NCBI RefSeq assembly: GCF_003052265.1
Contig: NZ_QANS01000002.1
Span: 682,001-746,000 of the forward strand
Direction of reading: 5' to 3'
Origin: Stenotrophobium rhamnosiphilum
GTDB lineage: Bacteria > Pseudomonadota > Gammaproteobacteria > Nevskiales > Nevskiaceae
Length of the DNA: 64,000 nt
The notes beneath the pieces are model-generated. The model did not search any database. It was not told the origin of the DNA and saw nothing but the letters and a program-made list of their open reading frames with translations. A program made the translations under genes and the position numbers. This document shows, piece after piece, positions 17,693-26,336 of this stretch; positions within the stretch are counted from its first letter, which is position 1, and the number at the start of each line of letters is the position of its first letter.

Positions 17693-19009
17693 ATGCTCGC
17701 CAAATACCGCCGCCGCTGGCGCAACTGGTCAGGGCTGGTTGAAGCCGTTCCCAACTTTCGCTCGTACCCGGTTTCGTTGGAAGAAATTCAAGCTGAAGTG
17801 CTGCGTGCTGCCGATGATGGCGAGCGTCTGCGCGTGGGTGGCAGTGGCCAGTCATTCACACCGCTGTGCTGGACTGACGAAAACCTGATGTCGCTGGATT
17901 ACTTCACCGGCATTGAGTCGATGGACATGCAGCATCGTCGTGTCTGGGTTCGCTCCGGCACACGCTTGGTCGATCTGGCGAATCAACTCTCCGAGCGTGG
18001 CCTTGCTCAAGTCATGCTCGGTGCCAGTGGCCAGCAGACTTTGGCGGGCGCGATCAGCACTGGCACGCATGGCAGCGGCGTGGATTTCGGCAATATGTCG
18101 ACGCAGGTCACTGCGCTGAGAATGGTGTGCGCAGACGGCTCCGTCAGAACGATCAGCGCAGAAAGTAACAAGCCTTTGTTTGATGCCGCGCGCCTCTCAC
18201 TCGGCGCGCTCGGCGTGATCACGCATGTGGAACTGCAGTGCGTTGATGCTTATCGCCTGCACTATCGCAGCAGCCGCGACCAACTGGGTCCGACGCTGCG
18301 CAAGCTAGACAAACTCAAGCGTTCGCATCGTCACTTCGAGTTTGCCTGGTATCCGAATAACGACAACGTCCAGCTGCGTTTTATGGACACTACGGTCGAG
18401 CCGCTATCGCCGCTCAATGCTCAACGCTTGGCGCGTAATCTGGTGTTGGAAAATGGCGCGATGTGGGCGCTGTCGACACTGACGCGTCGCATGCCCGGCA
18501 GCCGAGAAGCTGCGCAACGCATGACCACTTGGGCCGCTTCGAATGACGATGTCATCGGCGAGCCCAATCTGCGTTATGACACCAAGCGCATCGTGCGTTT
18601 TGTTGAATCTGCTTACGCGATCCCCGCCAAATTTCTGCCAGAAGCGTTGAAGCGGATGGAAAGCATCATCCGCGCCCTACGTTTCAAAACGCATCTGCCC
18701 GTTGAAGTTCGCTTTGTTAAAGCAGACGACATTTGGTTGTCGCCTTGCTATGAACGCGACAGCGCCATCATCTCCGTGAGCGCGCCGGTTGATGTGCCGC
18801 ATCAGGATTACTTCAATGCGATGGCGGAAATTTTCGAGCGCTATGAAGGTCGCCCACACTGGGGCAAGTTGCACGATAAAACTGCCGACGATCTGCTTGC
18901 GCTTTATCCGCGTTTCGCTGATTTTCAGAAGCTGCGCAAAGAGCTGGACCCACGCGGCGTGTTCCTCAATCCTCATCTCTGCGCGCTGTTCGGCGTAGAT
19001 CAACTGTAA
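17693..19009 (+). CDS. FAD-linked sugar-lactone oxidase family protein
   Basis: 438 residues. It has an FAD-binding type 4 (VAO/PCMH) domain at about 20-185 with VGGSGQSF and AGAISTGTHGSG, then a C-terminal D-arabinono-1,4-lactone oxidase domain ending HWGKLH and FLNPHL. In L-gulonolactone oxidase the first motif holds the His that binds FAD covalently. Here that position is Gln, so FAD is probably bound non-covalently. The substrate is unknown; the bacterial members act on sugar lactones or polyols. It lies between plsC and zapE. Confidence 0.8.
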   Translation: MLAKYRRRWRNWSGLVEAVPNFRSYPVSLEEIQAEVLRAADDGERLRVGGSGQSFTPLCWTDENLMSLDYFTGIESMDMQHRRVWVRSGTRLVDLANQLSERGLAQVMLGASGQQTLAGAISTGTHGSGVDFGNMSTQVTALRMVCADGSVRTISAESNKPLFDAARLSLGALGVITHVELQCVDAYRLHYRSSRDQLGPTLRKLDKLKRSHRHFEFAWYPNNDNVQLRFMDTTVEPLSPLNAQRLARNLVLENGAMWALSTLTRRMPGSREAAQRMTTWAASNDDVIGEPNLRYDTKRIVRFVESAYAIPAKFLPEALKRMESIIRALRFKTHLPVEVRFVKADDIWLSPCYERDSAIISVSAPVDVPHQDYFNAMAEIFERYEGRPHWGKLHDKTADDLLALYPRFADFQKLRKELDPRGVFLNPHLCALFGVDQL

Positions 19010-19018
19010 GCGCAGAAC

Positions 19019-20116
19019 ATGGCTACGCCGCAAGAATTGCTCTCACCCATCCAACGCTATCAACGCGATTTGGCGGGTGACAATTTTCAGCGCGACGAAT
19101 CACAGGCTCAGGCGGTTGACGCCTTGCAGCGTGTTTACGAAGCCTTGCTTGCTGCGCCACCGAAGAAACGTTTCGGCAGTTCCCGATTGAGATGGCCTGC
19201 GGTTGCCGGGCTTTATATGTGGGGCGGTGTCGGCCGCGGTAAAACCTATTTGATGGACACGTTTTACGACGCGCTGCCCTTCGATCGTAAGATGCGTACG
19301 CACTTCCATCGCTTCATGCTGGAGGTTCACCAACGTCGCCAGCATTACGCTCACGAAACTGATCCTATCGGCAAGGTTGCACTGGAATTCGCAGCGAAGA
19401 TACGCGTGCTTTGTTTCGACGAATTTTATGTTTCTGACATTGCCGATGCGATGATTCTTGGCCGACTCACCGAAGTGCTGTTTGAAAATGGCGTGACGCT
19501 GATCGCGACATCAAACGTTGTGCCAGACAATCTCTACAAAGACGGCCTTCAGCGTGCGAACTTTCTGCCGGCGATTGATCGCCTGAAGAAAAGCGTCAAG
19601 GTTCTGAATGTGGATGGCGGCATTGATCATCGCCTGCGTGCACTCACGCGTGCTGAGGTGTATCACTCACCCTGCGATGCCACATCAGAACAAAACATGC
19701 TGCGCGACTTCAGCGCGATTGCGGGCTGCACCGGCGTTGAGAATGTCGAGATGCCAATCCACGATCGCATCATCGTCGCGCGCCGACTGGCCGATGGCGT
19801 GGCATGGTTTGATTTTGCGGCGGTGTGCGACGGTCCGCGTAGCGCAGCGGATTACATCGAGATTGGTCGCACCCATCACACGGTGTTGCTCTCGCATGTG
19901 CCGCAGCTGACTGTCTTTACGGAAGATGCGGCGCGTCGCTTTATCAATCTGGTCGATGAGTTTTATGATCGCGGAGTGAAGCTGATCATTACGGCAGATG
20001 TACCGCAGGAAAAACTCTATGCGGGTTTAAAACTGCGCTTTGAATTTCAGCGCACCTTGTCGCGATTGCAGGAAATGCAGTCGCAGGAATATTTAGCCAA
20101 ACCTCATCTTTCGTAG
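19019..20116 (+). CDS. zapE: Cell division protein ZapE (AFG1-like ATPase)
   Basis: 365 residues, the usual length. Walker A is GGVGRGKT at 69-76, Walker B near LCFDEFYVSDIADA, followed by ATSNVVPDNLY, all typical of the AFG1/ZapE family. ZapE binds FtsZ at late division in E. coli. It begins 9 bp after the lactone-oxidase gene. Its stop codon lies inside a 33-bp-arm inverted repeat. Confidence 0.9.
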   Translation: MATPQELLSPIQRYQRDLAGDNFQRDESQAQAVDALQRVYEALLAAPPKKRFGSSRLRWPAVAGLYMWGGVGRGKTYLMDTFYDALPFDRKMRTHFHRFMLEVHQRRQHYAHETDPIGKVALEFAAKIRVLCFDEFYVSDIADAMILGRLTEVLFENGVTLIATSNVVPDNLYKDGLQRANFLPAIDRLKKSVKVLNVDGGIDHRLRALTRAEVYHSPCDATSEQNMLRDFSAIAGCTGVENVEMPIHDRIIVARRLADGVAWFDFAAVCDGPRSAADYIEIGRTHHTVLLSHVPQLTVFTEDAARRFINLVDEFYDRGVKLIITADVPQEKLYAGLKLRFEFQRTLSRLQEMQSQEYLAKPHLS

Positions 20117-20193
20117 GGTGGGTAGAGCGCAGCGAAACCCACCGTGTTCGCGCGTGAAAAACGGTGGGTTTCGCTACGCTCTACCCACCCTAC
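20113..20193. repeat. REP-type inverted repeat overlapping the zapE stop
   Basis: Arms at 20113-20145 and 20161-20193 (GTAGGGTGGGTAGAGCG... ) match in 32 of 33 positions and flank 15 bp. This sequence type is a familiar bacterial REP/BIME palindrome. The TAG of zapE is bases 20114-20116, inside the left arm. A shorter GGTGCGCACAGCGCACC follows at 20230-20246. Confidence 0.8.
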
Positions 20194-20246
20194 AAATTTG
20201 TCGTAGTCATGTATTTTCTCAATGACAATGGTGCGCACAGCGCACC

Positions 20247-20840
20247 CTACGGTTTGATCTTCGCAGCCGCGGCCAACAACTCCATCATCGGCTTCTCAGG
20301 CAAAGCATCATCCGCCAGCAGTTGCTTCACTTCCTTCATCCACTCAATCCAAGTCCACTCGTAGCGGATGCCTGAACGCAGCGTGAGATAAGGCATGCGT
20401 TGCTTGCGGCGCGTGGCGGCGTCGGCGCTGAAATACAAACGCTCCATCTCCGCGAACTCAAGCAACTTCTGCTCATGGTTCGCAATGTGTTGCGCCAGTT
20501 CCTTGTCGAGCTCGACAGGATCCGCCAAATGAGCCGCGTAAATCTTGACCAATAGGGTGCTGTTGATGCGCGCGAGCTTGATCGGCTGCTTGAGCCAAGC
20601 CTTTAACGTGGTGCGCCCCGCCGAGGTGATTTGGTAGACCTTTTTGTCCGGCCGCTCGGCCTGCGTGTGCACCTCAAACTCCACCAACTTATCAGCGCTG
20701 AGCTTCTTAAGCTCTTGATAAACCTGCTGATGTGTGGCGTTCCAGAAGTTGCCGATGCCGCCGCCGAAGCGCTGTGCGAGGTCGTAGCCGCTGCCGGGTT
20801 TCTTATCCAGTAGTACGAGAATGGCGTGTTTGAGTGACAT
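20247..20840 (-). CDS. PadR-family transcriptional regulator
   Basis: 197 residues. An N-terminal winged helix (1-80, with KPGSGYDLAQRF and QVYQELKKL) and a C-terminal coiled dimerisation domain (Vir_act_alpha_C type, about 90-180) are both present. It is divergent from the RetSat-like operon. Two near-identical palindromes ATGCAAAC..TTGCAT stand in the shared promoter region, so it probably represses its own gene and the operon until an effector binds. Confidence 0.88.
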   Translation of the reverse strand: MSLKHAILVLLDKKPGSGYDLAQRFGGGIGNFWNATHQQVYQELKKLSADKLVEFEVHTQAERPDKKVYQITSAGRTTLKAWLKQPIKLARINSTLLVKIYAAHLADPVELDKELAQHIANHEQKLLEFAEMERLYFSADAATRRKQRMPYLTLRSGIRYEWTWIEWMKEVKQLLADDALPEKPMMELLAAAAKIKP

Positions 20841-20868
20841 GCCAACAGCGTAAACCCTGCCTACCGGC

Positions 20869-20886
20869 TATGCAAACTCTTGCATA
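20869..20886. promoter_or_regulatory. Putative PadR operator 1
   Basis: TATGCAAACTCTTGCATA is an inverted repeat 28 bp upstream of the padR-type start codon. It resembles the ATGYAT-type sites of PadR regulators, and its partner lies 40 bp away. Confidence 0.7.
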
Positions 20887-20908
20887 TGAATTCTGGCAAT
20901 GTTACTAA

Positions 20909-20926
20909 TATGCAAACATTTGCATA
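20909..20926. promoter_or_regulatory. Putative PadR operator 2
   Basis: TATGCAAACATTTGCATA matches operator 1 in all but two bases and ends 12 bp before the ATG of the RetSat-like gene. The centre-to-centre distance of 40 bp is close to four helical turns, so two dimers would sit on one face of the DNA. Confidence 0.7.
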
Positions 20927-20938
20927 GGAAGTCTCGTC

Positions 20939-22567
20939 ATGAAACGCATTGGACGCCGTTACCGCACTGGCCGCGCAGAGCAGCATTACGACGTAATCGT
21001 CATCGGCTCCGGCATTGGCGGCCTCACCAACGCCGCGCTGCTGACCAAGCTCGGTCGCAAGGTCTGCGTGCTGGAACAGCACTACACCGCTGGCGGCTAC
21101 ACGCACTCGTATGAGCGCGAAGGTTACGAGTGGGACGTCGGCGTTCACTACATTGGCGAAGTACATAAACCGCACTCGCCACTGCGCCGCGTGTTTGATG
21201 TGATCTCCGACGGCAAGCTTGAATGGGCACCAATGGATGAGGTCTACGATCGCATCATCATTGGCGACCGCAAATATGATTTCCGCGCGGGCCGCGAGAA
21301 CTTCGTCAACGACATGATTGCGCACTTTCCGCAGGAAGAAGCCGCGATTCGCCAGTACGTTGATCTGGTCTACAAAGTGGCACGCTCTGCGACGCCTTTC
21401 TTCGCTGGCCAAGCGATGCCGCCTCTGCTCGCAAAGGCTTACAACAAAACGCGCCGCTTCTTGGTACCGAATGAATGCCTCAAGACCACACGCGAAGTGC
21501 TGGAAGCACTGACGCAGAATCAAGAACTGATTGCCGTGCTCACTGGTCAGTGGGGCGACTACGGCATGGTGCCAAGCGAGTCGACGTTCTTCATGCACGC
21601 GATGGTTGCCAAGCATTATTTTGCTGGCGGCAATTATCCCGTTGGCGGCTCTTGGAAAATGGCCGAGACCATCGTGCCGGTGATCCGCGCGGGTGGCGGT
21701 GAAGTGTTCACCTACGCTCGCGTTGAAGAAATTATTGTCGAAAAGAATCGCGCCATCGGCGTGTTGATGGAGAACGGTGATCGTCTGCTGGCCGACAGCA
21801 TCGTCAGCAATACCGGCGCACGTCTCACCTTTGAAAAACTCCTACCTGAAGCCGTTCGCGCACAACATCGTTATGAGCAAAAACTCACAACGGTAAAACC
21901 TTCCAGCGCACACCTTTGCCTCTACATTGGCTGCAAAGGCACAGCGAAGGAACTAGGCATTCCCAAAACCAATCTGTGGGTTTATCCGTCTCCGCATCAC
22001 GAGCAGAACATTCAGAACTATCTGGACAATCCTGAGACTGGCGCGCCGCTGTTCTACATTTCCTTCCCTTCCGCGAAAGATCCAACCTGGGAACAAAACT
22101 ATCCCGGCAAGAGCACGATTGAAGTGGTGACGCTGGGCCGCTACGAGGACTACATTAAATGGCGCGGCACCACGTGGAATCAGCGCGGCGAAGGTTACGA
22201 AGAGCACAAGCAGAAAATCACCGAGCAAATGTTGGAAGCGCTGTACAAGCAGATGCCGCAGCTGCGCGGCACCGTCGATTACGCTGAGCTTTCAACACCG
22301 CTGTCGACCGAATGGTTCCAGCTCAATGACCGTGGAGAAATCTATGGCCTTGAGCATGATCCGGATCGCTTCCGTCAGGACTGGCTGCATCCGGTCACGC
22401 CGGTGAAAGGTCTCTACATGACGGGACAAGACGTGGTCACTTGCGGCATCGGCGGCGCCTTGATGGGCGGCGTGCTCACCACCAGTGCGATGCTCGGCCT
22501 GCAAGCGAACAAGCTTCAGAAGCTGCTCAAAACCTGGCAGCCTCCAGCTGTAGTTGCCGCTCACTGA
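20939..22567 (+). CDS. RetSat/carotenoid-isomerase-like FAD oxidoreductase
   Basis: 542 residues. The Rossmann motif VIVIGSGIGGLTNAALL lies at about 19-35, followed by LEQHYTAGGYTHSY, as in phytoene desaturase, CrtISO and retinol saturase. C-terminal GLYMTGQDVVTCGIGGAL completes the FAD site. It should reduce, desaturate or isomerise an isoprenoid or other polyene. It is first in an operon with a DUF2867-like protein and a membrane protein, under divergent PadR control. Confidence 0.8.
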   Translation: MKRIGRRYRTGRAEQHYDVIVIGSGIGGLTNAALLTKLGRKVCVLEQHYTAGGYTHSYEREGYEWDVGVHYIGEVHKPHSPLRRVFDVISDGKLEWAPMDEVYDRIIIGDRKYDFRAGRENFVNDMIAHFPQEEAAIRQYVDLVYKVARSATPFFAGQAMPPLLAKAYNKTRRFLVPNECLKTTREVLEALTQNQELIAVLTGQWGDYGMVPSESTFFMHAMVAKHYFAGGNYPVGGSWKMAETIVPVIRAGGGEVFTYARVEEIIVEKNRAIGVLMENGDRLLADSIVSNTGARLTFEKLLPEAVRAQHRYEQKLTTVKPSSAHLCLYIGCKGTAKELGIPKTNLWVYPSPHHEQNIQNYLDNPETGAPLFYISFPSAKDPTWEQNYPGKSTIEVVTLGRYEDYIKWRGTTWNQRGEGYEEHKQKITEQMLEALYKQMPQLRGTVDYAELSTPLSTEWFQLNDRGEIYGLEHDPDRFRQDWLHPVTPVKGLYMTGQDVVTCGIGGALMGGVLTTSAMLGLQANKLQKLLKTWQPPAVVAAH

Positions 22568-22577
22568 AATCACGCAG

Positions 22578-23066
22578 ATGAAATCCCACGCCGTGAAAGT
22601 TGATCCACGTCTGGAAAACCTATTGCCGGGTTTTACATTTTCGGATGCTTATCGCGTGGTCGGCGCTCGATCGGATCTCAATGCACGCCAAGCTGCGCGC
22701 GCGATTTTCAATTCGCCACCAGCTTGGGTGAATGCACTGATGGCTTTGCGTAACTGGATCGTCGGATGGTTTGGACTCAAGGCAGGCACGCGCTCAACAG
22801 CAACGAATGAACCTTCGCGCGTCGGCATTTTTCCAATCGTGCTTGAGTCACCGCAGGAAATTCTGCTGGGGATGGATGATCACCATTTGGATTTTCGATT
22901 GATCGTGACTTTGGACTCCACCTCAGCGAGTACTCAAACGATCACCGTGACCTCGCTAGTCAAAACGCATAACCGCTTGGGTCGTGTGTACTTGACGATG
23001 ATCCTGCCATTTCACCGTTTGCTCGCTCGCACCATGCTCGCCCGCGCATCACTGTCTGGAGTTTGA
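22578..23066 (+). CDS. DUF2867-like protein
   Basis: 162 residues. The pattern FSDAYRV, WVNALMALRNWIV and the Thr/Val-rich C-terminus resemble DUF2867 proteins, which are of unknown function. I chose ATG 22578 over the in-frame TTG at 22554 inside the upstream gene. Its TGA lies 2 bp before the next ATG, so the unit is one operon. Confidence 0.65.
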   Translation: MKSHAVKVDPRLENLLPGFTFSDAYRVVGARSDLNARQAARAIFNSPPAWVNALMALRNWIVGWFGLKAGTRSTATNEPSRVGIFPIVLESPQEILLGMDDHHLDFRLIVTLDSTSASTQTITVTSLVKTHNRLGRVYLTMILPFHRLLARTMLARASLSGV

Positions 23067-23068
23067 TC

Positions 23069-23482
23069 ATGTATGACTCGATCCTGATTCTTGCGAGCTG
23101 CGCCATCGTTTTTGGTTTGGGCACAGCGCATCTGGCGCTGACGTTTTTCAGCAGTCGCTTTGAGCCGCGCGATGCCAATCTGGCGGAGCAGTTGCGCACT
23201 GTCTCGCCCATCATCAGTCGCCAGACAACGATGTGGCGTGCGGCGCAAGGCTTTCACGTCAGCCACAGCATGGGGCCGATGTTGCTGGGCCTGATCTATG
23301 GCTATCTGACGATCTGCCACTTCGAGTTCCTGAAGCAGTCCACGTTTTTGGTGGTCTTGGGCGGCCTGACTCTGGCCATCTATCTGGTCACGGCCAAGGC
23401 TTACTGGTTCAAAATTCCGCTCAGAGGCATCGCGCTGGCCTTGGTCCTGTACCTGCTGGGTTTCGGAATTGCCCTGAGCTAA
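23069..23482 (+). CDS. Four-helix membrane protein
   Basis: 137 residues. Hydrophobic segments lie at about 2-22, 60-80, 85-105 and 115-135. No family recognised. It follows the DUF2867-like gene within 3 bp and is the last gene of the PadR-controlled operon, so it may transport or anchor the pathway's lipid-like substrate; that is inference only. Confidence 0.65.
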   Translation: MYDSILILASCAIVFGLGTAHLALTFFSSRFEPRDANLAEQLRTVSPIISRQTTMWRAAQGFHVSHSMGPMLLGLIYGYLTICHFEFLKQSTFLVVLGGLTLAIYLVTAKAYWFKIPLRGIALALVLYLLGFGIALS

Positions 23483-23669
23483 GCCCAATTGGGGGCTGAT
23501 TTTGCTTATTTAGTTAGAACTTCTAAGGCCCCAGCCCTACGTAAAGACTTGTCGTCAAAGCCATTTAACGGCTTAACGCTTTTCTGCTCTATATGGATTA
23601 AACGCTAAGGCCTTCTGATTCTTTACAATACGCGCGCTTTTCATATTCGCTTCTTGAGAGATTGGATCA

Positions 23670-24446
23670 ATGGCTGCATTTGCCCCTGAGCGCGTTACCT
23701 CCGTCCACCACTGGAACAGCACCCTGTTCAGTTTTAAGACGACCCGTGACCCTGCCCTGCGTTTCCATAACGGTCACTTCGTGATGATCGGCCTGCAAGT
23801 TGAAGGCCGTCCGCTGATGCGTGCGTACAGCATCGCCAGCTCCAACCACGAAGAGCATCTCGAATTCCTCAGCATCAAGGTCCAAGACGGCCCGCTGACT
23901 TCGCGTCTGCAGCATCTGCAGATCGGCGATGAAATTCTGGTCAGCCGCAAGCCAGTCGGCACGCTGATCGTGCAAGATCTCAATCCGGGCAAGCATTTGT
24001 ATCTGTTCGGCACCGGCACCGGTCTGGCGCCGTTCATGAGCATCATCAAAGATCCAGAGATCTACGAGCGCTTCGAAAAAGTCGTGCTCGTACACGGCGT
24101 GCGCGAAGTCAGCGAGCTGGCTTACGCCGACTACATCAGCAACGAACTGCCTAACGACGAACTGATGGGCGAACTGGTCAGCGGCAAGCTGATCTACTAC
24201 CCAACCGTCACCCGCGAGCCGTTCCGCAACCGCGGTCGTCTCACCGACCTGATGGAAAGCGGCAAGCTGTTCTCGGACATTGGCCTGCCACCGATTGATC
24301 CTTCAGTCGACCGCGCCATGATCTGCGGTAGCCCGAGCATGCTGACCGACACCTGCGCGATTCTGGACAAGCGCGGCTTCAAGATCTCACCGCATCAGGG
24401 CACCCCTGGCGACTACGTGATCGAACGCGCTTTCGTAGAAAAATAA
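23670..24446 (+). CDS. fpr: Ferredoxin-NADP reductase
   Basis: 258 residues, the standard bacterial Fpr length. FAD motif RAYS is at 51-54, the NADP motif GTGTGLAPFMS near 112-122, and CGSPSM near 215. The C-terminus ends AFVEK, as in proteobacterial Fpr. It passes electrons between NADPH and ferredoxin or flavodoxin, possibly FdxA in this window. Transcribed alone with its own terminator. Confidence 0.92.
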   Translation: MAAFAPERVTSVHHWNSTLFSFKTTRDPALRFHNGHFVMIGLQVEGRPLMRAYSIASSNHEEHLEFLSIKVQDGPLTSRLQHLQIGDEILVSRKPVGTLIVQDLNPGKHLYLFGTGTGLAPFMSIIKDPEIYERFEKVVLVHGVREVSELAYADYISNELPNDELMGELVSGKLIYYPTVTREPFRNRGRLTDLMESGKLFSDIGLPPIDPSVDRAMICGSPSMLTDTCAILDKRGFKISPHQGTPGDYVIERAFVEK

Positions 24447-24460
24447 GCGGCAGTTGTCTC

Positions 24461-24497
24461 AAAAGGCGTCAGGTAAGGAATTACCTGACGCCTTTTC
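24461..24497 (+). terminator. Terminator of fpr
   Basis: AAAAGGCGTCAGGTAA pairs with TTACCTGACGCCTTTT around GGAA, 15 bp after the stop. Confidence 0.9.
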
Positions 24498-24596
24498 TAT
24501 GTCCTCTGCCGACTATCCGCAGAGGGGTCCCGCCGGTCGCACCGCGCATCAACTCTGGCCAAACAGGATCAACAATGACTCTGGTTTCGCCGATGG

Positions 24597-25010
24597 ATGT
24601 GCACCATGCATACGGATTTGCTAATTCAGTTGAGCCCTCTCAAGCCCTTGTTCTGTGGCCTGCTGTTTTTCTGGGCGTCATGGATGGCCACAAAGAAAAT
24701 CTTGTTGCTATCGATGCTCGGAGTCAGTGCCGGCGAAACCACCTGGAATTCTCTGAACGGCCATGTTGAGGCCATCAGCATGAATCCTTATGTTCTGAAT
24801 GCCGCTTCTGCTGCGGGCATCCCTATCCAGAATGGCTCGGTGCTTTCACCGTTGATCGCCAACACACTCATGGCACTCGCCATCTTGTCCTTGGTGCAAG
24901 CCATCAAAATTTACACACGCGCCAAACGCATGGAAATGGAAACAGAATTACGTGTGCTTGAAATACACGGCAGCTCACGCATGAAACCTCATTATTTCGA
25001 CAAGCGTTGA
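24597..25010 (+). CDS. Hypothetical membrane protein
   Basis: 137 residues with hydrophobic segments at about 15-45 and 80-102 and a charged C-terminus. The start is uncertain: ATG 24597 or ATG 24606 (MHTDLL). No family recognised. It stands between fpr and the OYE gene and shares a bidirectional terminator with the latter. Confidence 0.5.
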   Translation: MCTMHTDLLIQLSPLKPLFCGLLFFWASWMATKKILLLSMLGVSAGETTWNSLNGHVEAISMNPYVLNAASAAGIPIQNGSVLSPLIANTLMALAILSLVQAIKIYTRAKRMEMETELRVLEIHGSSRMKPHYFDKR

Positions 25011-25028
25011 TTGCTGTTTGATCGCCAC

Positions 25029-25056
25029 AAAAAAGCCCGCCGAATGGCGGGCTTTT
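25029..25056. terminator. Bidirectional terminator
   Basis: AAAAAAGCCCGCC/GGCGGGCTTTT hairpin between two convergent genes, with A and T runs on both sides. Confidence 0.85.
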
Positions 25057-25069
25057 GCGTAGCGAAAAA

Positions 25070-26323
25070 CTAAGCGCGCAAACGTCGTGTTCTGAAAGTA
25101 TTCCAACCATTCGACAACATGCCCAGCGCAAAAGCCTGCAAACCAGACTCGTTAGGCTTGGGCTTGCGGCCTTCGCTGATACGACGCAACTGACGCGTGT
25201 ACCAAGCGACTTCCATCAGCGCCATGCGATCGACCATGCCGATGCCGGTGCTGATCGGACGAATCTGATGCAGCGATTCTTCGCCACGCAAGAATCGAGA
25301 TGGCGCATCCGGCTCTACGGCCAGCAGACGACCCAAGCCGATGAAATCAATCGCACCACTATCCAGTGCGCCCACCATGCCGCCAACGCTACGGAAGCCA
25401 CCGGTGAGCATCAATGGAACCTTCACCGCCTCGCGTACCTTCTCGGCAAACTCCATAAAGTAAGCCTCACGCGCACGCGTGCTGGCTTTGGCTTCGATGC
25501 CGGTCATTGCAGGCGCTTCGTACGTGCCGCCGGAAATCTCGACCATATCAATGCCTGCTTCGGCCAAGGCTTCAATCGCCGCCAGTGATTCTTCTTCGGT
25601 GAAACCGCCGCGTTGGAAATCTGCGGAGTTCAACTTGATGCCGATTGGAAACTTGGCACCAACCTGCTTACGCATTTCCGCAAGAACCGCGAGCACAAAG
25701 CGACGACGATTCTCTGGCGTACCGCCCCACTGATCCTGACGCTGGTTATGACGCGGCGATAAAAACTGACTCACCAGATAACCGTGCGCACCGTGAATCT
25801 GCACGCCGGTGAATCCAGCTTTCTTCGCGATACGCGCAGTGTTGCCGTAACGACGAATCAGATCTTCGATTTCCGTTTGAGTCAACTCACGTGGCGTTGA
25901 GAAGAACGCGGTGAGATCACGACCGAATGGAATCGCTGACGGCGATACCGTCTCTTTGTTCAAGCCCTTAGGCGACTGCTTGCCCGGGTGATTGATCTGC
26001 ATCCACAGCTGACCGCCATGACGTGTGCCCGCAGCAGCCCAACGACGCAGCGTCGGCAAATCGGATTCATCTTCAATCACGATATTGCCGGGCTCGCCGA
26101 TGGCGCGACGGTCGATCATCACGTTGCCGGTGATGCTCAAGCCAATACCACCGTCGGCCCAACGACCATAGAGCTGCACTAACCGCTCAGTTGGGCGATT
26201 GTCCATCGTGCCCAGTGCTTCACTCATTGCCGACTTCGCAAGGCGATTCGGAATCCGCACGCCGTTCGGCAAGCGGAATGATTCAGCGAGTTTCTGTGCC
26301 GGAGATTTTTGACGAGCGCCCAT
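25070..26323 (-). CDS. NADH:flavin oxidoreductase, Old Yellow Enzyme family
   Basis: 417 residues. A TIM-barrel OYE domain covers nearly the whole protein: IHGAHGYLVSQFLSPRHNQR (substrate/FMN region), then WGGTPENRRRF and MLTGGFRS. It lacks the C-terminal iron-sulfur and FAD domains of dienoyl-CoA reductase. It should reduce activated C=C bonds of enones. I chose ATG 26323 because AAGGTG stands before it, over GTG 26332. It is downstream of an SDR gene and a monooxygenase gene on the same strand. Confidence 0.88.
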   Translation of the reverse strand: MGARQKSPAQKLAESFRLPNGVRIPNRLAKSAMSEALGTMDNRPTERLVQLYGRWADGGIGLSITGNVMIDRRAIGEPGNIVIEDESDLPTLRRWAAAGTRHGGQLWMQINHPGKQSPKGLNKETVSPSAIPFGRDLTAFFSTPRELTQTEIEDLIRRYGNTARIAKKAGFTGVQIHGAHGYLVSQFLSPRHNQRQDQWGGTPENRRRFVLAVLAEMRKQVGAKFPIGIKLNSADFQRGGFTEEESLAAIEALAEAGIDMVEISGGTYEAPAMTGIEAKASTRAREAYFMEFAEKVREAVKVPLMLTGGFRSVGGMVGALDSGAIDFIGLGRLLAVEPDAPSRFLRGEESLHQIRPISTGIGMVDRMALMEVAWYTRQLRRISEGRKPKPNESGLQAFALGMLSNGWNTFRTRRLRA

Positions 26324-26336
26324 GTCTTGCACCTTC

